Shown here in pieces: positions 28,608-40,192 of a stretch of 64,000 nt of DNA. The stretch is from Psococerastis gibbosa. Its lineage: Eukaryota > Arthropoda > Insecta > Psocodea > Psocidae. How positions within the stretch are numbered: the stretch's first letter is position 1; every line of letters begins with the position of its first letter. The notes under the pieces were generated by a model. It was given only the letters and a program-made list of their open reading frames with translations. It was not told the origin of the DNA and ran no database searches. Location: contig OZ020491.1 of the NCBI GenBank assembly GCA_963971405.1, positions 15,122,855-15,186,854 of the forward strand, in the 5' to 3' direction. The position numbers and the translations under genes were made by a program.

Positions 28608-28680
28608 ACTGGACGGAGCGGGGCTCGAACCCGCGTTCCATGCCTTTTCAATACTAACGAGCATTAGTAACCTTTTTAAA
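28608..28680 (-). repeat. tRNA-like 3' half (T arm plus acceptor strand)
   Basis: On the minus strand GCGGG-TTCGAGC-CCCGC forms a perfect T arm followed by TCCGTCC. Upstream, ACTAATGCTCGTTAGT can form an anticodon-like stem with an odd-sized loop. No matching 5' acceptor strand (GGACGGA) or D arm is present. It is more likely a pseudo-tRNA or SINE remnant than a working tRNA. Confidence 0.4.
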
Positions 28681-30709
28681 GCTCTGGACAAAATTAGGAA
28701 GCTTATAAAAAAAAAATTTATACCTTTTGGTTTTGACATTAAATGAAATAATAGATTAATCAAACCAAGAGGCTGCATCATTATCTGCGCACGATTATGG
28801 CTGTTAAGTTAGATACGAATAAACTGTAAAATAGCGAAACTGTCCGATACATAAGCAGAATTCGTTACCTGATTGAGTGACACGTCCCCTTACATATCTG
28901 CCAGGTTAGCTAAAGGCAGAATTCAAATCGTCTCATAGAAACTTTTGTTATATTTAGACGGTATTAACATGTGATATGTAGAGATCTATGGTTACGTTGC
29001 ATTTTATTGTAAATGTATAAATCAGTGTACCGTATGTATATTTGTTATTGTTTGGTCGTAAGATATTGTGCTGCACAAGCCATTAGTTCTACCAATTTAA
29101 TTACTCGTTTTCTATGCTCTACTGTATTTTACTTACATTTGACCTTTTTTTGGTGGCTCGATTGAATAAAGGTGATAACTAGGCCTAGATGCAAATATAG
29201 CCAATACAATTTTAGAAACATTGGCACAGATTGGGAAACTTGTAATATTTGAAAGCACTCAAAATTTCAGCCCCGTAGGCAGAAAAATGCCCCGGGGCTT
29301 TATTTGTCCAATATATGTACATGTACAGTAGGTAGCCTAGTCAAACTGATGAATATATTACGCTGAATATAATTTGCACAACCCTACAACTTTGGAACAC
29401 ATTACATTTACATATATGTAACCTATTACTGTGTGCTGTATTTCTTATGGACGCAATGACGACTGTTTGATTAATATGAGCTCTGGGTACAAACATCAAT
29501 TCTAATGCCATCGAAGACCCGGCAAAAAGAACTTCGAAGTATATGTTTGTTGTTGGAGTAATTATTAAATATACATGTTAAGGTAGGTAGTACCAGAGGC
29601 AAAATCCTGCACAGAGAGGGGTGGGATACCATGTCACTGAAAACCCGTAATTTTATCTACGATAATGGTACTTAAACATTTTACGACAAGCCCTCTCTCC
29701 CACCTATTTGTACATATCAAAGATAGTTTAATTGGAATATGACGTATGTAATAGACTACATTCAATGTGTGATAGAACGGCTTTCCCCTTTTTATAATGA
29801 TAAACCTATATCGTTACGCCTCAGGTTTATAACAGCCCATAATAACGAACGTGTCTTTTGTATATTTCTTCTTAAATTAATACCTAGCTATCTTCAGTCA
29901 TCTTAGTAAGGTAGGTTTGTACTCTTTTTCCTATAGGTAGGCTAATCTTTTGACAGAATAGCATACGTCTCGTGCGGAAAACAGGTTCAAAGGGTACATT
30001 TACTATTACATGCATAGAGTAAAAAAATTCCACAGCCTGCAATTTTCAACCGAAATGAATTTTCAATGTTTCATTAGAAGCGGTATGAATAATTAAGGTT
30101 TCAAACGAATATAAATAGTAGTTTCAAATTTACCTCTTAAACACGAGTGGAACATAAGATTATAGTAAACAGACACATTTCCAGCAATCCCATTTGAATT
30201 GCATGGGCGGGCTAACTTAACTACTTAAAACAATTGTTTGTTTTACATTGTGATGATAGTTTGTGTATTTAGCGGTTAGGTAATATTGAAAATACTACAT
30301 TTTGAAAAAATAATATATATTGAAATTTTTTTAAATTATAATTTGAATTACCCGCCTAATGTCGTGTAGGTAACTATGTCGGGGTTTTAGACAAAATATA
30401 TTAAGATTAAGAATTTTAAGATTGTTAACAAAGACGAGAACTCGAGAAGAAAAGAGAAGAGTTTTTAGCATGTTTTTAGGTAAGATTTAGTAATTTAGAT
30501 TTAGTTTCATAGCGTAAAATGATTAAATAACATCAATATAATTTTGTTTTAATCGATTGGTTCAAATATGTTTGAGACACAAGCAATTTTCATGAGTTAT
30601 AATAATATGAGATATGTCTATTTCAGATAGGAACATCCGCAAATATAAATATTCCATTTGTTTTAAGTGATTATTCGGTAAATTTAAGTGACTTGGAGAA
30701 GAATTGTGC

Positions 30710-30936
30710 ATGCCCTTCACGCCCTTTTTCGCTCAAGGACCCAGAGCCCACCCTGGCCGGGCAAACTGGGCGCAAATTGACGCGCTAGTAGCTGAGGTGC
30801 AGCTGAGGCCCGAGCTGCACACTCATCGGGCAGATGTCCCCAATGGCCGCCAGTTCGTGGCACGGTTATGGGAAGAGGTGGCCGTGGAGTTGAATGAGCT
30901 TGGCCCCCGGCGGTCAGCCATTCAGTGGAAGGCTAA
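30710..30936 (+). CDS. Exon encoding a zeste/Myb-SANT-like DNA-binding domain
   Basis: The frame starts at ATG 30710 and reads MPFTPFFAQG, then a helix-rich block: RANWAQIDALVAEVQLRP, LWEEVAVELNELGP, SAIQWKAK. Spacing of W, LW-E and QWK fits the zeste-like Myb/SANT domain (Myb_DNA-bind_5 type). Such domains occur in host regulators and in the accessory protein of PIF/Harbinger transposons. The exon could end at the GTAGTT donor about 30935. I could not secure the next exon. GC content is much higher than the flanks. It lies convergent with the Harbinger transposase. Confidence 0.65.
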
Positions 30937-31315
30937 GTAGTTACCTACTTTAATGAAGAAAAAACAATGATCACTGCAATTTCATTTTCATGCAGAATAT
31001 ACAGCTGATTGTGGGTCTAGACATTATAACAGGCAGGGGATCTCATCTCTTGATCACTGGCATCAACTTCGGAATGTTTTGGTAAAAAACATGCCCGGCA
31101 AACGCGTTTTCCTACTACCTATGCGATGAAGATGGCAAATTTTCCATATTATGTGAACTTCCAATTTCAGTATCATAGACCGTTCTTTACCAACATGATT
31201 TTTGAACAATCTTTGAACACTGGCTTTACAAAGTGTACTTTTACTATTTCGATAATTTACCGGGATTCAAGCAAAAACGAGATGAGACCCGATCCTAATG
31301 GGCGGCTGGGATTAA

Positions 31316-31734
31316 GAAACGGTACCCGAGGGAGTCCGAAAGTACATATTATATAGAAAACGGCCGAGATGTTGGAGGGAAATTAACAGTCCGGTATTAC
31401 AATCATCGGCGGGAACTTACGTCGAGCTGGGGCGTGGTGGCGAAACTTGCCGCGAGACATCTCCCGGGGGCAGCCGGAGATCAACCCCATCCCCGCGTCA
31501 AAGACGATTGAGTGATCAGTTGATGTTAGGACACCCCGACCCGGCGCATAATACGGAAGAAGAGGACAACGCGCTTCTTTGCCTCCGGAACGAAGCAATA
31601 GTCGAGCCACAACTGAGTCACTACTGGACTATGTCCCTCCATGCTCGGCAACGTCTATTAAGAAAGGGGCAACAACATCGCAATATATCGCGCACTTTCC
31701 CAGCCTCGCACGTCCGGACGGTTGGATACTGGTG
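31316..31734 (+). other. Open GC-rich island, possible exon(s)
   Basis: A frame is open from 31316 to about 31734 (no stop for 139 codons), followed by a GTGAGT donor at 31733. A second frame near its end (SLARPDGWIL) would join in phase with the exon at 32152. Which frame is coding is unresolved; a frameshift between them is possible. No family recognised. Confidence 0.4.
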
Positions 31735-31929
31735 AGTGTAATTATCTTTGGCGGTAATTCATTGGTTTGCCTGTTCGTGAATTGCATCTTCGAAGTGTGC
31801 ACCAATTCTTTTAATGTATATGCAAATTTCCCATTGGTGACGGTTAATGACAATGGTATAATGGAATTTAACAAAATATAACGGCCGGAGTTTGATGAGC
31901 AAATCTGGGGTGAAAGGTCGTGGTTAGTT

Positions 31930-32035
31930 GCTCGTATGTTTCCGTTCTTCCACTGAGGATGTCGACCGCAGTTGTGGACGAAACGTTTGGTTTTTTAATT
32001 TTTAACCGACAACGGCCTTTACGACCGGATGGAAC
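31930..32035 (+). repeat. Penelope-like terminal repeat fragment with hammerhead-like core
   Basis: CTGAGGA (31953-31959), a GTC...GAC stem and GAAAC (31980-31984) keep the pattern seen at 10482 and 36722, although surrounding bases differ. It is a diverged copy. Confidence 0.6.
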
Positions 32036-32151
32036 GGTTTACTCGAAAGCTTAATAATTGGATGACTAATACTAGCACAAGAAACTACAGAAGTCCCACT
32101 AACCTGTACCATATAATTTTCCTCACTCATTTATCTTTCTTATTGTTGCAG

Positions 32152-35100
32152 TTGCGCCAAGACTTCGCTAACCTCTACCCTTCAGCGGCTGGAGCATTCA
32201 TAGCCAATTTCGATAGTTTCAAGAATAAGGTGTTGGCCCTCGCCCGTCTTAGAGGAGATTACGAAGAATTCGCTCATGTCGAAAGTTTGCTGGGAAACTC
32301 ACGGCGTAAGTATTCAATGTTTATATGAAAATTGAAAATAATGACATGTCCTAAATTTGGCGCCAAGTTGCGTGTAGTAAATAAACTGCCGGGACCTTAA
32401 CCACAATTAGTTTCTTTAATGGAACAGGCACTATTCTTTTGCTATAATTTCAATCAATTCTGTGCCGAATGTTAAAATGCTTGATTGGGGTAGAGACTGT
32501 GGGCAAAAACGTAATGTAATTCTTTTTAACGATTAAATAAATTATTCATTTTCTTCCTATAAATAATACACAATTGTTAAGCCTGCCAGATTTATTTTTC
32601 GAAAAACCGGGAGGTTTCAGTTTTTTTTTTTTCGACATCTAGGGCCAAGTGCAATAAGTTAGCATCAAAAATATAGAGGGCCTCCACGGGGAAACCCGTT
32701 CTCAAGGACGTAGCACCTTTTGGACATTTAGATTTGACAGGCGACGAATACTATTGTTCACAAGGGGGGCCCAGGGGTCTCCCCCGGTAGAATTTTTTGA
32801 GAAATTGGCTTATATTAAAGAGGTTTTAGGCGCTACGATAGCAGTAACGTTTAGTTTTTAATAGTGCAGTTTGACAGCTAGGCGAAAAATACTATTGTTC
32901 ACAAGGGGAGCCCAGGGGTCTCCCCCGGTAGATTTTTTGGAAAAATTGGCTTACATTAAAGAGGTTTTAGGCACTTCGATAGCGGTAACGTTCAGATTTT
33001 AATAGCGGGGTCACACAGGCGAAAAATACAACTGCTCACAAGGGGGGCCCGGGGGTCTCCCCCCGTAGAATTTTGTTGAAAAGTTGGCTTAAATTAATGT
33101 GGTTTTACGCATTTTGATAGCGGTAACGTTCCGATTTTACATGAGATGAATTAAGTAGGTAGTTGGAAACAAGGGGGGGGGGGGGGTTTCCCCAGTTGAA
33201 AAGTGTTGAAAAACAGGCCTCAAATAGTGGGGTCTTACGCAGATTGATAGCAGTAACATTAATTAGAATTTACTGGCGTAAATCGTAAAATTACATCACT
33301 CAATTTCATGTCTTAGTAAAACAGGGAGATTTTCCGGGACATTTTCCAAAACCGGGAGATTACGGCCTCCCGACTACATTCACCCGGGAGATTGGGCTGA
33401 AAACCAGGAGCCTCCCGGTTTACCCGGGAGGCATGGCAGGCTTACGCTAATTGGGGAAAATGGTTATGCAGAAGGTGGGCTACACACTCTAGCTGCCGCA
33501 AACTATAATAATTTAAGTGTTAGTGACATTACACTCCACTGAAAGTCAATCAATGACAATATTTCAATGGTTTCAGAACGAAGCCTGAGTCCAAAAAATG
33601 GCAACCCCACCTCCGATGGCGCCTGCAACTACATCGCCGCGTACACCGTCATCGCTACCCATTCCGCCCAGACTAAGGACGCCATCCCTGTCGCCGGGGA
33701 GCTGAAACACCTCGGGCCTCGGTTCCGCCAAGTAGTAAGTTTAAAAATAACAGAAAATTCTATATAATGTAAATACAGAGACTTCCATGGCCGGAGTTAC
33801 GTGACGAAGCAGTAGAATCCGTGGTTGATTTGAAAGCGTACTTCCAATCGACTAGATGGATCACGGATTCTACAGCTTCATCCCTCAAAATTCCACGTGT
33901 CATTCGAGAAAGGAATCTATGAAAAAGTTAAGAGGAAGGCTTTCAATGGACGATGTGTTTATTCTAGGCGGGTAAGAGGGGCATCCGCAGCGAAACAATA
34001 AAGAGGCAATAAGCTGTAACAGAGATTTAGCTTGAAGGTTCTCGTCATACGCTATATACAGCCATAATAATGTTATTTAGATTGCGAGTCAAGTGGACAG
34101 TAACTTAATGCAACGGATCCTGTTGGCAAACCTGCCTGTTGTATTGAAAATTTGTCGCAATTATCTTTTTTATGTAGGAATCTGAAAAACTCAGTCACAT
34201 TTCCATGATCCCGCATTTCCCCTTACGCTAGCGACTTTACTTAGCTTATGCCTATCTATTCTATTTTGGTGGATCCATACACTAATTTCGTTCTTTTCAA
34301 AGTCACTATGGATATCATTGCTTCATGTTTCAACTCTTACACGAACAGCACTTATCAAGATGTCAATCTTCAATATGTACCCATTCCTCTTATAACTCTG
34401 ATGGACACACACATTTCCATATGAATGGAGTAAAAATCATTATTTTTTTGGAATACCTGTACAGACCTTCAGGGTACAGTGTTCCTTTGTAGAACAACCA
34501 GTTCCTATGGTTTGAAGTAGCAAGCAGCATCAAAAGATTCGATCAAATTTTGAGCCTGGACCAGCCGTCACTCATATTTTCTGGTAACATTGCAGGGCGC
34601 CGATCGAGGCCACTAAGCTCAAGGCGGGCGTTATTCGAAACTCTGCGGTCCTTGGGGTCGTCATACGATGTAAGTAGAATCCGCTATACTATTACTGTCT
34701 GACTGAGAAAACATATGATGGGAGGTGGTATGGGGCACCAGATATCCCGTCATTGCATTCTGAGCATGCCAAAGTACGTACAGCGACTTTGGCGTTAATA
34801 GCGCACTTACTCCCGATAATATCAATAATACGTAAATATGTCTGTCTACAAAAAACAAGACTGGAAAAAAATCATATCTGAGTTCGTTCTAAAGCATGTA
34901 TTTAATGCAATGCAGTTGTGATTTATTGGCGGATTGTGAGATGTTGCTAATTTTTAATTAACAAACAATGAATTAGTGCTTTAATCCCAAAACAAATAAA
35001 GACTTTTTTTTGTTCTATTACTAAGCCAACCTAGCAGAGTTAGGGCTATAAAGCCCTCTCTTACACTCAACCGGGTAGGCCCGGGACTGCCTGCTTTACA

Positions 35101-37096
35101 TGCCCTCCGAAGCATGGCCAAAAAATGTAGGAAGTGTAGGACTCGAACCAACAAACTTCCGAGTGAAAGTTAGAGTCCGTACTACTCTACATGTCTTGAC
35201 CTAACCTAAACCCAAATGAGCGTTGTCAATTTATGTCGGTGAAAAATTGTTAACCTTATCGTCAAGAACTGCCATATACGGAGGGAATACATCACAGAGT
35301 TGCAACTTATTAAGTATTTGAAAATTGTCCTTCAATTTGAGCAAGTTTAAAACATTTTAGAAGTTTCAACTCTGCAATTGATATATTCCCTCCATATATG
35401 CAGTGGCGGCCTTGGGGATGGGGAACAGCCCGAGGCCTTGCTCGTGCAGGGGCCTCCCGCAACGACCCAAGCAAATTAAAAAAAAATCTATTTTTAAACT
35501 ATATTTTTATATTTAAAACTTTTTATTTTGATCCGTAATTGTTTATTAAGGTTATAACTAAACGGTAAATTAATTAATGTAGTAACGAATTCATTCAAAA
35601 CATAATTAAAAAATTCATTATATAGGACTTGAATATCGCACACTTGTACATCGGTTTTTTAATCTTATAGCATAACAGGAGGTTAGGTCTGTTGCAACGC
35701 ATTGGGATTAATTTAGGCCATTCACGTCCCTGAAAAGAGGCCTACAATTATACCACACACCCTATGTATAAAAATTGGTGTTCCTGCAAAGGCTTTCACT
35801 GCCGGAGTCAAATGAAGAACCAGTAGAATCCGGGCTGATGGGCCGTGGTCGAATTGAAAGTGAACTTGCAAACGTTTCGTCAACATCTGCGGTCGACATC
35901 TTCAGTGGCGCTGCGTAGACTTCGAAGGTTGTACCTCGGTGGCTCCGTAGCGAGTGACTGGGTAGGGGGCTGCGCACTGACCTTTATACCCGGACGTTGT
36001 TGTTGTTGTTGTGTTGAGAGCGAGGAATTGCTCGCTCTCAACACAGCATGCCCCTCTGGGGAATTTCCATTACCTTGTTTTTCCTAATTAGCTGACGCCA
36101 TCCTTTTCGTTGTTGTTTTGTTCAGCGCCGGATACCAGAGTTTGTTCACCTTTAAGCCTTCTTCCTTTCTGTTGAAATTGTGTTGGTGCTTGTATATTTC
36201 AATAGCTTCTCTGTGTAGTCTGGGGAAATATTGAGTAGCCCGTGACAAGACAGTCGCTTGTTTGTAGTGCACCGTGTGTCCAGATTGTGTTAGTACGTGC
36301 TCGGCAATCGCGGACTTCTCCGGTTGTAGACGGCGGCAGCTTCGTTTATGTTCTTCTATCCTCGAATTTACGCTGCGTTTAGTCGTACCTATGTATTCTT
36401 CTCCACAAGAGCAAGGAATTCGGTACACACCGGCTGATGTTAATGGGTCTCTCTGATCCTTGGCTGATCTTATCATGCATTGGAGCTGTTGCGTAGGTTT
36501 GAACACTGTTTTGATGTTATGACGTTCGAAAAGTTTCCCAATGCGATCCGTGACTTTCTTTATGTAGGGCAAACACACATTCCTATGGGTTGGGGTCTGT
36601 CTGCAGCCGTAGTGTCAACAACAACAACAACGTCCGGGTATAAAGGTCAGTGCGCAGCCCCCTACCCAGTCACTCGCTACGGAGCCACCGAGGTACAACC
36701 TTCGAAGTCTACGCAGCGCCACTGAAGATGTCGACCGCAGATGTTGACGAAACGTTTGCAAGTTCACTTTCAATTCGACCACGGCCCATCAGCCAGGATT
36801 CTACTGGTTCTTCAAATTGGTGTTCGATAGACTATTGAGTGATAAGCGCAGGATCATTTGCAGGATTACTTGTTGAACTATGGACGCCTTAACTAACGTG
36901 AAATACTGCAAAGTGAAGGCGTGGTATGTGTATTTTTTTAACTTATTAACACACATTTAATAAACATAATATTATTATTATTTTGTGCAGGCCTTGGCAG
37001 AAAGCATCCGCTATCACGGCGATTGCCTGGAGAGGGGATTGGGGCGGTTGGCTATGGCCATCTCACTGATCGGCGGTCAAATCCCGATTGTTGTTG
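32152..37096 (+). CDS. Putative exons 32152-32305, 33577-33734 and 36991-37096 of an unrecognised gene
   Basis: The three islands each have a pyrimidine-rich acceptor and a GTAAGT/GTAAGC donor. Phases match: exon one ends in phase 1, exon two completes it and ends in phase 0, exon three starts in phase 0. They encode LRQDFANLYPSAAGAF..., a middle with strong C bias at third codon positions (GACNYIAAYTVIATHSAQ), and ALAESIRYHGDC...MAISLIGG. The last block resembles the C-terminal helix of Myb-like proteins encoded by PIF/Harbinger elements. Linking them to the Myb exon at 30710 is inference. I do not recognise the whole protein. A further island at 34596-34669 has splice sites but does not fit in phase. 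Confidence 0.45.
32578..33444. mobile_element. TIR element carrying a ~140-bp minisatellite
   Basis: TAAGCCTGCCA at 32578-32588 is mirrored by TGGCAGGCTTA at 33434-33444, and CCGGGAGG strings lie inside both ends. The interior has about four tandem units with period 130-141 bp, anchored by GGGGTCTCCCCC near 32774, 32915 and 33051 and by GATAGC(A/G)GTAACGTT. A poly(G) run lies near 33174-33186. No coding frame. It is related in its minisatellite to 62340-63070. Confidence 0.7.
33785..33905. repeat. Inverted fragment with Penelope-like end motif
   Basis: GTGACGAAGCAGTAGAATCCGTGG faces CACGGATTCTACAGCTTCATC about 40 bp later. The strings match the end of the Penelope-like repeat in both directions. 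Confidence 0.45.
34995..35203 (-). repeat. tRNA-derived SINE, copy 6
   Basis: It is a full-length reverse copy: AAATAAAGACTTTTTT tail at left, GGGCTATAAAGCCCTC, GACTGCCTGCTTTACATGCC, B box in GGACTCGAACC near 35141, and head ending CTACATGTCTTGA. Confidence 0.85.
35274..35403. mobile_element. Small TIR element (MITE)
   Basis: ATATACGGAGGGAATA...CAGAGTTGCAACTT at the left pairs imperfectly with AAGTTTCAACTCTGCA...TATTCCCTCCATATAT at the right. About 125 bp, no coding capacity. Confidence 0.65.
35790..36072 (-). repeat. Penelope-like pLTR, minus orientation
   Basis: Read on the minus strand it has the hairpin TGTTGAGAGCGAG / CTCGCTCTCAACA (36012-36045, loop differs from the 10350 copy), TATAAAGG, CTGAAGA...GAAAC and the end GGATTCTACTGGTTCTTC. 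It adjoins the endonuclease fragment. Confidence 0.8.
36084..36578 (-). mobile_element. Penelope-like element fragment: GIY-YIG endonuclease domain
   Basis: One open frame of about 165 codons is seen. The domain begins AGVYRIPCSCGEEYIGTTKR, giving the GVY...EYIG pattern of a GIY-YIG nuclease with the following arginine, an upstream IGKLFERHNIKTVFKP linker typical of Penelope-like retroelements, and IAEHVLTQSGHTV downstream. The reverse transcriptase domain is absent: at about 36610 the element passes into an inverted copy of its own terminal repeat. It ends at TAG near 36084, just before the left repeat. No frameshift within the fragment. Confidence 0.88.
36612..36825 (+). repeat. Penelope-like pLTR, plus orientation
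   Basis: AACAACAACAACGTCCGGG, TATAAAGGTCAGTGCGCAGC, CTGAAGA (36722-36728), the pairing strings GTCGAC and GTTGAC, GAAAC (36749-36753), then CATCAGCCAGGATTCTACTGG. It is the inverted partner of 35790-36072. Confidence 0.82.
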
Positions 37097-37603
37097 GTAA
37101 GCTCTTAAATACAGTAATTTATTATATATATTATATTATATTAGTAATTAATTTTTTGAAAATATATTAGTTATTTGGAAGTACCTTTACAACTCAACAA
37201 TTTCTCCAAAACTACACAGATAACACAAAGTCTGTAATAGAAATTAGCGATATGCACAATTAATTGCTGAAATATTGTCGAATTACGTGACGCCGTTCCT
37301 AGCAATATATATATATATAGTTCTATATATAGTATCATCAGTGTAGACTGAATTCACCTCGCTAGCAGCTCCTCCCGCAAAGTCATCAACATTGGGTTCT
37401 GAGTCTACTTCTAGCAGCACTCTGAAAGAAAAATAACTTAGGCTGCATTACTGGGAAAGGGTACTCATAAATTTTCCTCGTGCTACTTCTAGAAGCTGTC
37501 GTATAATTACGTGTACTTTTTACTTTTTAAAAGCGAAATATCTTTAATTGACTTGAAATAGGATTTATTGCATTCGACGGATTTCCAGGTGCCATTTTTC
37601 TAC

Positions 37604-37885
37604 TTAGCAAGAGATGAGAACACGTGATGTACTGGAGAAACTCAGAGAAAAGAGGCTGAACTGGTGGGGGCACGTGCTACGTAGAGACGAAAACCACCTA
37701 TTGAAAAGAGTAACAAACCGGGAGATACAAGGAAGACCACCAGGGAGGCCGAGAGTTACACTGGGAAGAAAGAACGCCGGGGATATGAGAAGTTTGGGGC
37801 TCTCCACCAGGACGCACAGGACAGAACTGTGTGGAAACGCTACTGTCGTGCCGCCGACCTTCCATAAGGATAAGGCGCGGTAAAA
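37604..37885 (+). mobile_element. RTE-like LINE 3' fragment
   Basis: It encodes LREKRLNWWGHVLRRDENHL and GRPPGRPRVTLGRK, the same C-terminal block as at 21608-22264 but another family member, ending GGTAAAAGTAAGTATATATAG. It lies in the last intron of the Harbinger pseudogene. Confidence 0.8.
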
Positions 37886-38828
37886 GTAAGTATATATAGA
37901 CTTAAGCTTCTTTCGGAATATCTTACAGAAAAACTGAAAACCATTAAAGATGCACAGTGTGTCCTGATTAGGATTAATGCAGTTATGGGCTTACCTGTAT
38001 TTGTTACACAAATTGTGTAGGATAATTGCAGCTGTAACAATTTGACCTGCTTTCAGTGGATTGTAGGGAATTCCCCTCTCTTTATGCACCGCAACGAAGC
38101 GTGACTTCAGAACACCTATTACAGAAAAAGCAGGTCGTCAGTACCAGTTAACATCCCTGACAGAAATTAGGTTATTACTATGTACAGTATACTATATAAT
38201 TGTAATACGGTACATTCAAACTGCTATAACTTACCTATGCTTCGCTCAATTGTGTTCCGGCCTAATATCTTCTGTACTCCGTTTCCTTTCGTGTCTGATA
38301 GTCAACAATAGGCGTAAGCATATAAATCTGAGGCGTTTAACCAGAATCACCTGAAATTATTATTAAAATTATTACTTTCAGAACCCGAACACCGCGATGA
38401 TGCGCAATAGTGAATGAATAAATCCCTCCTGTGCTGGAATCCTAGTTCCTGCTTCTGCAAGATCTGCTACTACCACTGTCGAGTTCCACCAGAGTGCTGT
38501 CGTAGATATGCTGTCGCTCCTGTGACACCCTGCTGCTAAGCAGGCTCTTTTGAATATTTGTGTGATTATTGCTCCAAATTTAACGGGGCATACGCCCTAG
38601 AAGTGTGGAATCATTCGCCTGAACACCCTGTATATCACAGAGCAGCCAGTGTTCATTAACATGAAACCCATCATTTGCTATACCCCGTTTCGGAGAGGCA
38701 AATTTTTAATGGCAACCAAAGGTAGTTTGACCGCGAATTTGTCATCAAATGTTTTACTACTAGTACATTTGACAGTTCCTCATAATAAATTAGGTAAATG
38801 GGGTGTTCAGGAGGTTTGGAGCACTATA

Positions 38829-39909
38829 CAGGGTGGTCCAGACCATCCGTCCACCTACAATACAAAGTGGGGGTTGATGCATTTCTGGAAATTCATTTGG
38901 AATTTTTCGGGGACCTGGAAGGGGGGTTTTTGGGAGTTCCATATGCTGTTTCTCGGAATAAGATAATGTAAAGGTATGTCAAATTGCACATCCTTGGAAA
39001 GGGAAAAATTAACAAACGACATAACATTCACACAATCATCCCCTCTAATAGATCTAGCTAGTAGGTTAGGAATAGGTAACCAGCCAAGCCCCCTCCCACC
39101 CCCATATAAACCAAGGTTTCCTCTCCCTAGTCACATTTGCATCTTCTCCTCGAGTTGAGCAAGTCTCAAATCGCAGATAAGGTGTAACTGTGCTAGTGGG
39201 TTTCCCTCTGTAGATGGCAGTTCTTGCCGAAAGCGCTCAGGGTTTTATACTAACACAAGTGGGTTTCTTAGACAAAGTTAATTTCTTAACGATTATTTGG
39301 GTTTTACTAATTCGGGTTGTTATAACAAGTTTTTCTAAAACTCTAAGTTTTTGTTATTTTTTTGTTTATTAAAATGAAATACCACGAAGTCACGAGTAAT
39401 CTAATTAACTAGATAACTCTTGCAATAAGCTTTCATTTAAGGTACAACATGCCATATGATGTGATTTGATATTTTAGAGAAAATTAATCTCAAACTTTAG
39501 CGGTTTACTGTACCTGAACTGAAAAACTCAGGCACACCAAGGTAAGATCATCATCTACTCCTATTTTTTTCTTCATGAGAAAATCTGGTTTTGACTTTTA
39601 TCATTCAGCACACTAACAGCCCACAAGTACCCAAAGTTTGACTTTTAAAGAATCCCTGTACCTGAACCTGTAGGGATACAAACAAAATTTTGCAAATAAG
39701 CTTTCCAAGGATGTGCAATTTGACATACCTTTACATTATCTTATTCCGAGAAACAGCATATGGAACTCCCAAAAACCCCCCTTCCAGGTCCCCGAAAAAT
39801 TCCAAATGAATTTCCAGAAATGCATCAACCCCCACTTTGTAATGATAAAAAATTCAGACCTCTGACGTCATTCGTTTTCGAGAAAAAGTAGGTGGTCTGG
39901 ACCACCCTG
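38829..39909. mobile_element. Non-autonomous TIR element, about 180-bp inverted ends, TA duplication
   Basis: CAGGGTGGTCCAGACCA at the left mirrors TGGTCTGGACCACCCTG at the right. The inverted match goes on through AAAGTGGGGGTTGATGCATT and TCTCGGAATAAGATAATG to about 39010 and 39705, with a small insertion near the right end. TA flanks both sides. No transposase frame. Termini resemble Tc1/mariner MITEs. Confidence 0.82.
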
Positions 39910-40192
39910 TATATTCCACGGGCATCATAATTCTCAATAATAACATACCCAAGAGGTAGAAGTGGCCGTTCCTCCGGTCCTCCATGAACGCCTTCAGCTC
40001 ACTGTTATTGAAACTGAACTGGTCATGGACTTTTCCTGGATATATCTTGAGGTTTGTGAAATTCATAAGTCACAAGCCTTAAACAAAGATGCGACTGAAT
40101 GAATTTCTCATGCATAGAAGGCTATTTGGAGAAAGTTTTTAATACAATTTGAAAATGAGACAGCTGGTGTTATTTTCATGATTCTATAGGTA

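Larger units (their letters stand above)
26277..30700. other. AT-rich spacer after SMIM14
   Basis: It is 4.4 kb with no convincing coding exon. It contains a repeat at 27312-27540 and a tRNA-like half at 28608-28633. Several short open frames look random in composition. The first part is likely the SMIM14 3' UTR. Confidence 0.6.

Noticed and set aside
28608-28680. Functional tRNA gene
   Set aside because: Missing D arm and 5' acceptor strand.
32660-33270. CRISPR-like array
   Set aside because: Units of about 140 bp repeat entirely without unique spacers; the host is a eukaryote. It is a minisatellite inside a transposon.
33577-33734. Alternative proline/serine-rich frame in this exon
   Set aside because: It needs two frameshifts at homopolymers; the intact frame has strong C bias at third positions and matching phases.
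34596-34669. Exon-like island with good splice sites
   Set aside because: None of its frames joins in phase with 33577-33734 or the Myb exon without a stop, so not placed in a gene model.
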